Below, piece by piece: positions 6,292 through 6,317 of a stretch of DNA of 6,317 bases. The translations under genes and the position numbers were made by a program. A model generated the notes under the pieces. It did not search any database. It was not told the origin of the DNA and worked only from the letters and a program-made list of their open reading frames with translations. Origin of the DNA: Bryobacterales bacterium. GTDB taxonomy: Bacteria; Acidobacteriota; Terriglobia; Bryobacterales; Bryobacteraceae. Positions within the stretch are counted from its first letter, which is position 1; each line of letters begins with the position of its first letter. The stretch covers positions 3,119-9,435 of the forward strand of contig PLRZ01000394.1 of the NCBI GenBank assembly GCA_003164075.1, given 5' to 3'.

Positions 6292-6317
6292 AAGTCAGAA
6301 CTCCTGATGTCGGCCGG
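6292..6317 (+). other. Short 3' tail after the transporter gene
   Basis: Twenty-six bases follow the transporter stop. An ATG at 6307-6309 is open to the window edge but has no clear ribosome binding site (AAGTCAGAACTCCTG precedes it), so a further operon gene can be neither supported nor excluded. No terminator hairpin is visible in this stretch. Confidence 0.4.

Noticed and set aside
1..6317. CRISPR array, tRNA, rRNA, insertion sequence or prophage signals
   Set aside because: No regularly spaced repeats, cloverleaf-like segments, rRNA stretches or transposase/integrase motifs were seen on either strand.

Overview
The window reads as chromosome from a high-GC soil-type bacterium. The gene families, the Tat-exported glycosidase and the corrinoid/UroD-type methyltransferases would suit Acidobacteriota of the Solibacter/Bryobacter kind, with Planctomycetota or Verrucomicrobiota as alternatives. 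This placement is an impression from gene style, not a computed result.

Layout. (1) Positions 1-829, plus strand: the last 66 codons of a UroD/MtaA-superfamily methyltransferase, overlapped by 8 nt by a complete corrinoid (B12-binding) protein gene. (2) Positions 830-1523 hold no intact gene. They contain a degraded minus-strand gene for a small exported protein (884-1283, three apparent frameshifts), a possible promoter (TTGACA at 1369-1374), and a GC-rich inverted repeat with perfect 15-bp arms (1445-1488). (3) Positions 1524-6291, plus strand: a tightly packed three-gene operon. It comprises a full-length UroD-like methyltransferase paralogous to the truncated gene at the left edge, a Tat-exported glycoside hydrolase family 2 enzyme whose start overlaps the methyltransferase stop by 8 nt, and an MFS sugar-porter transporter whose ATG directly follows the hydrolase stop codon.

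How the genes may work together (inference). The GH2 enzyme would release a sugar outside the cytoplasm, and the sugar porter would import it. The two UroD-like proteins and the corrinoid protein form the core of a cobalamin-dependent methyl-transfer system. Their linkage suggests catabolism of an O-methylated (or otherwise methyl-bearing) glycoside or sugar: hydrolysis, uptake, then corrinoid-dependent demethylation. No methyl-THF-transferring subunit or corrinoid reductive activator is visible here, so the pathway is incomplete within the window. The strongest structural clue is that both UroD paralogues end in the same ATGNCTGA overlap but are coupled to different partners: a corrinoid protein in one case, a glycosidase in the other.
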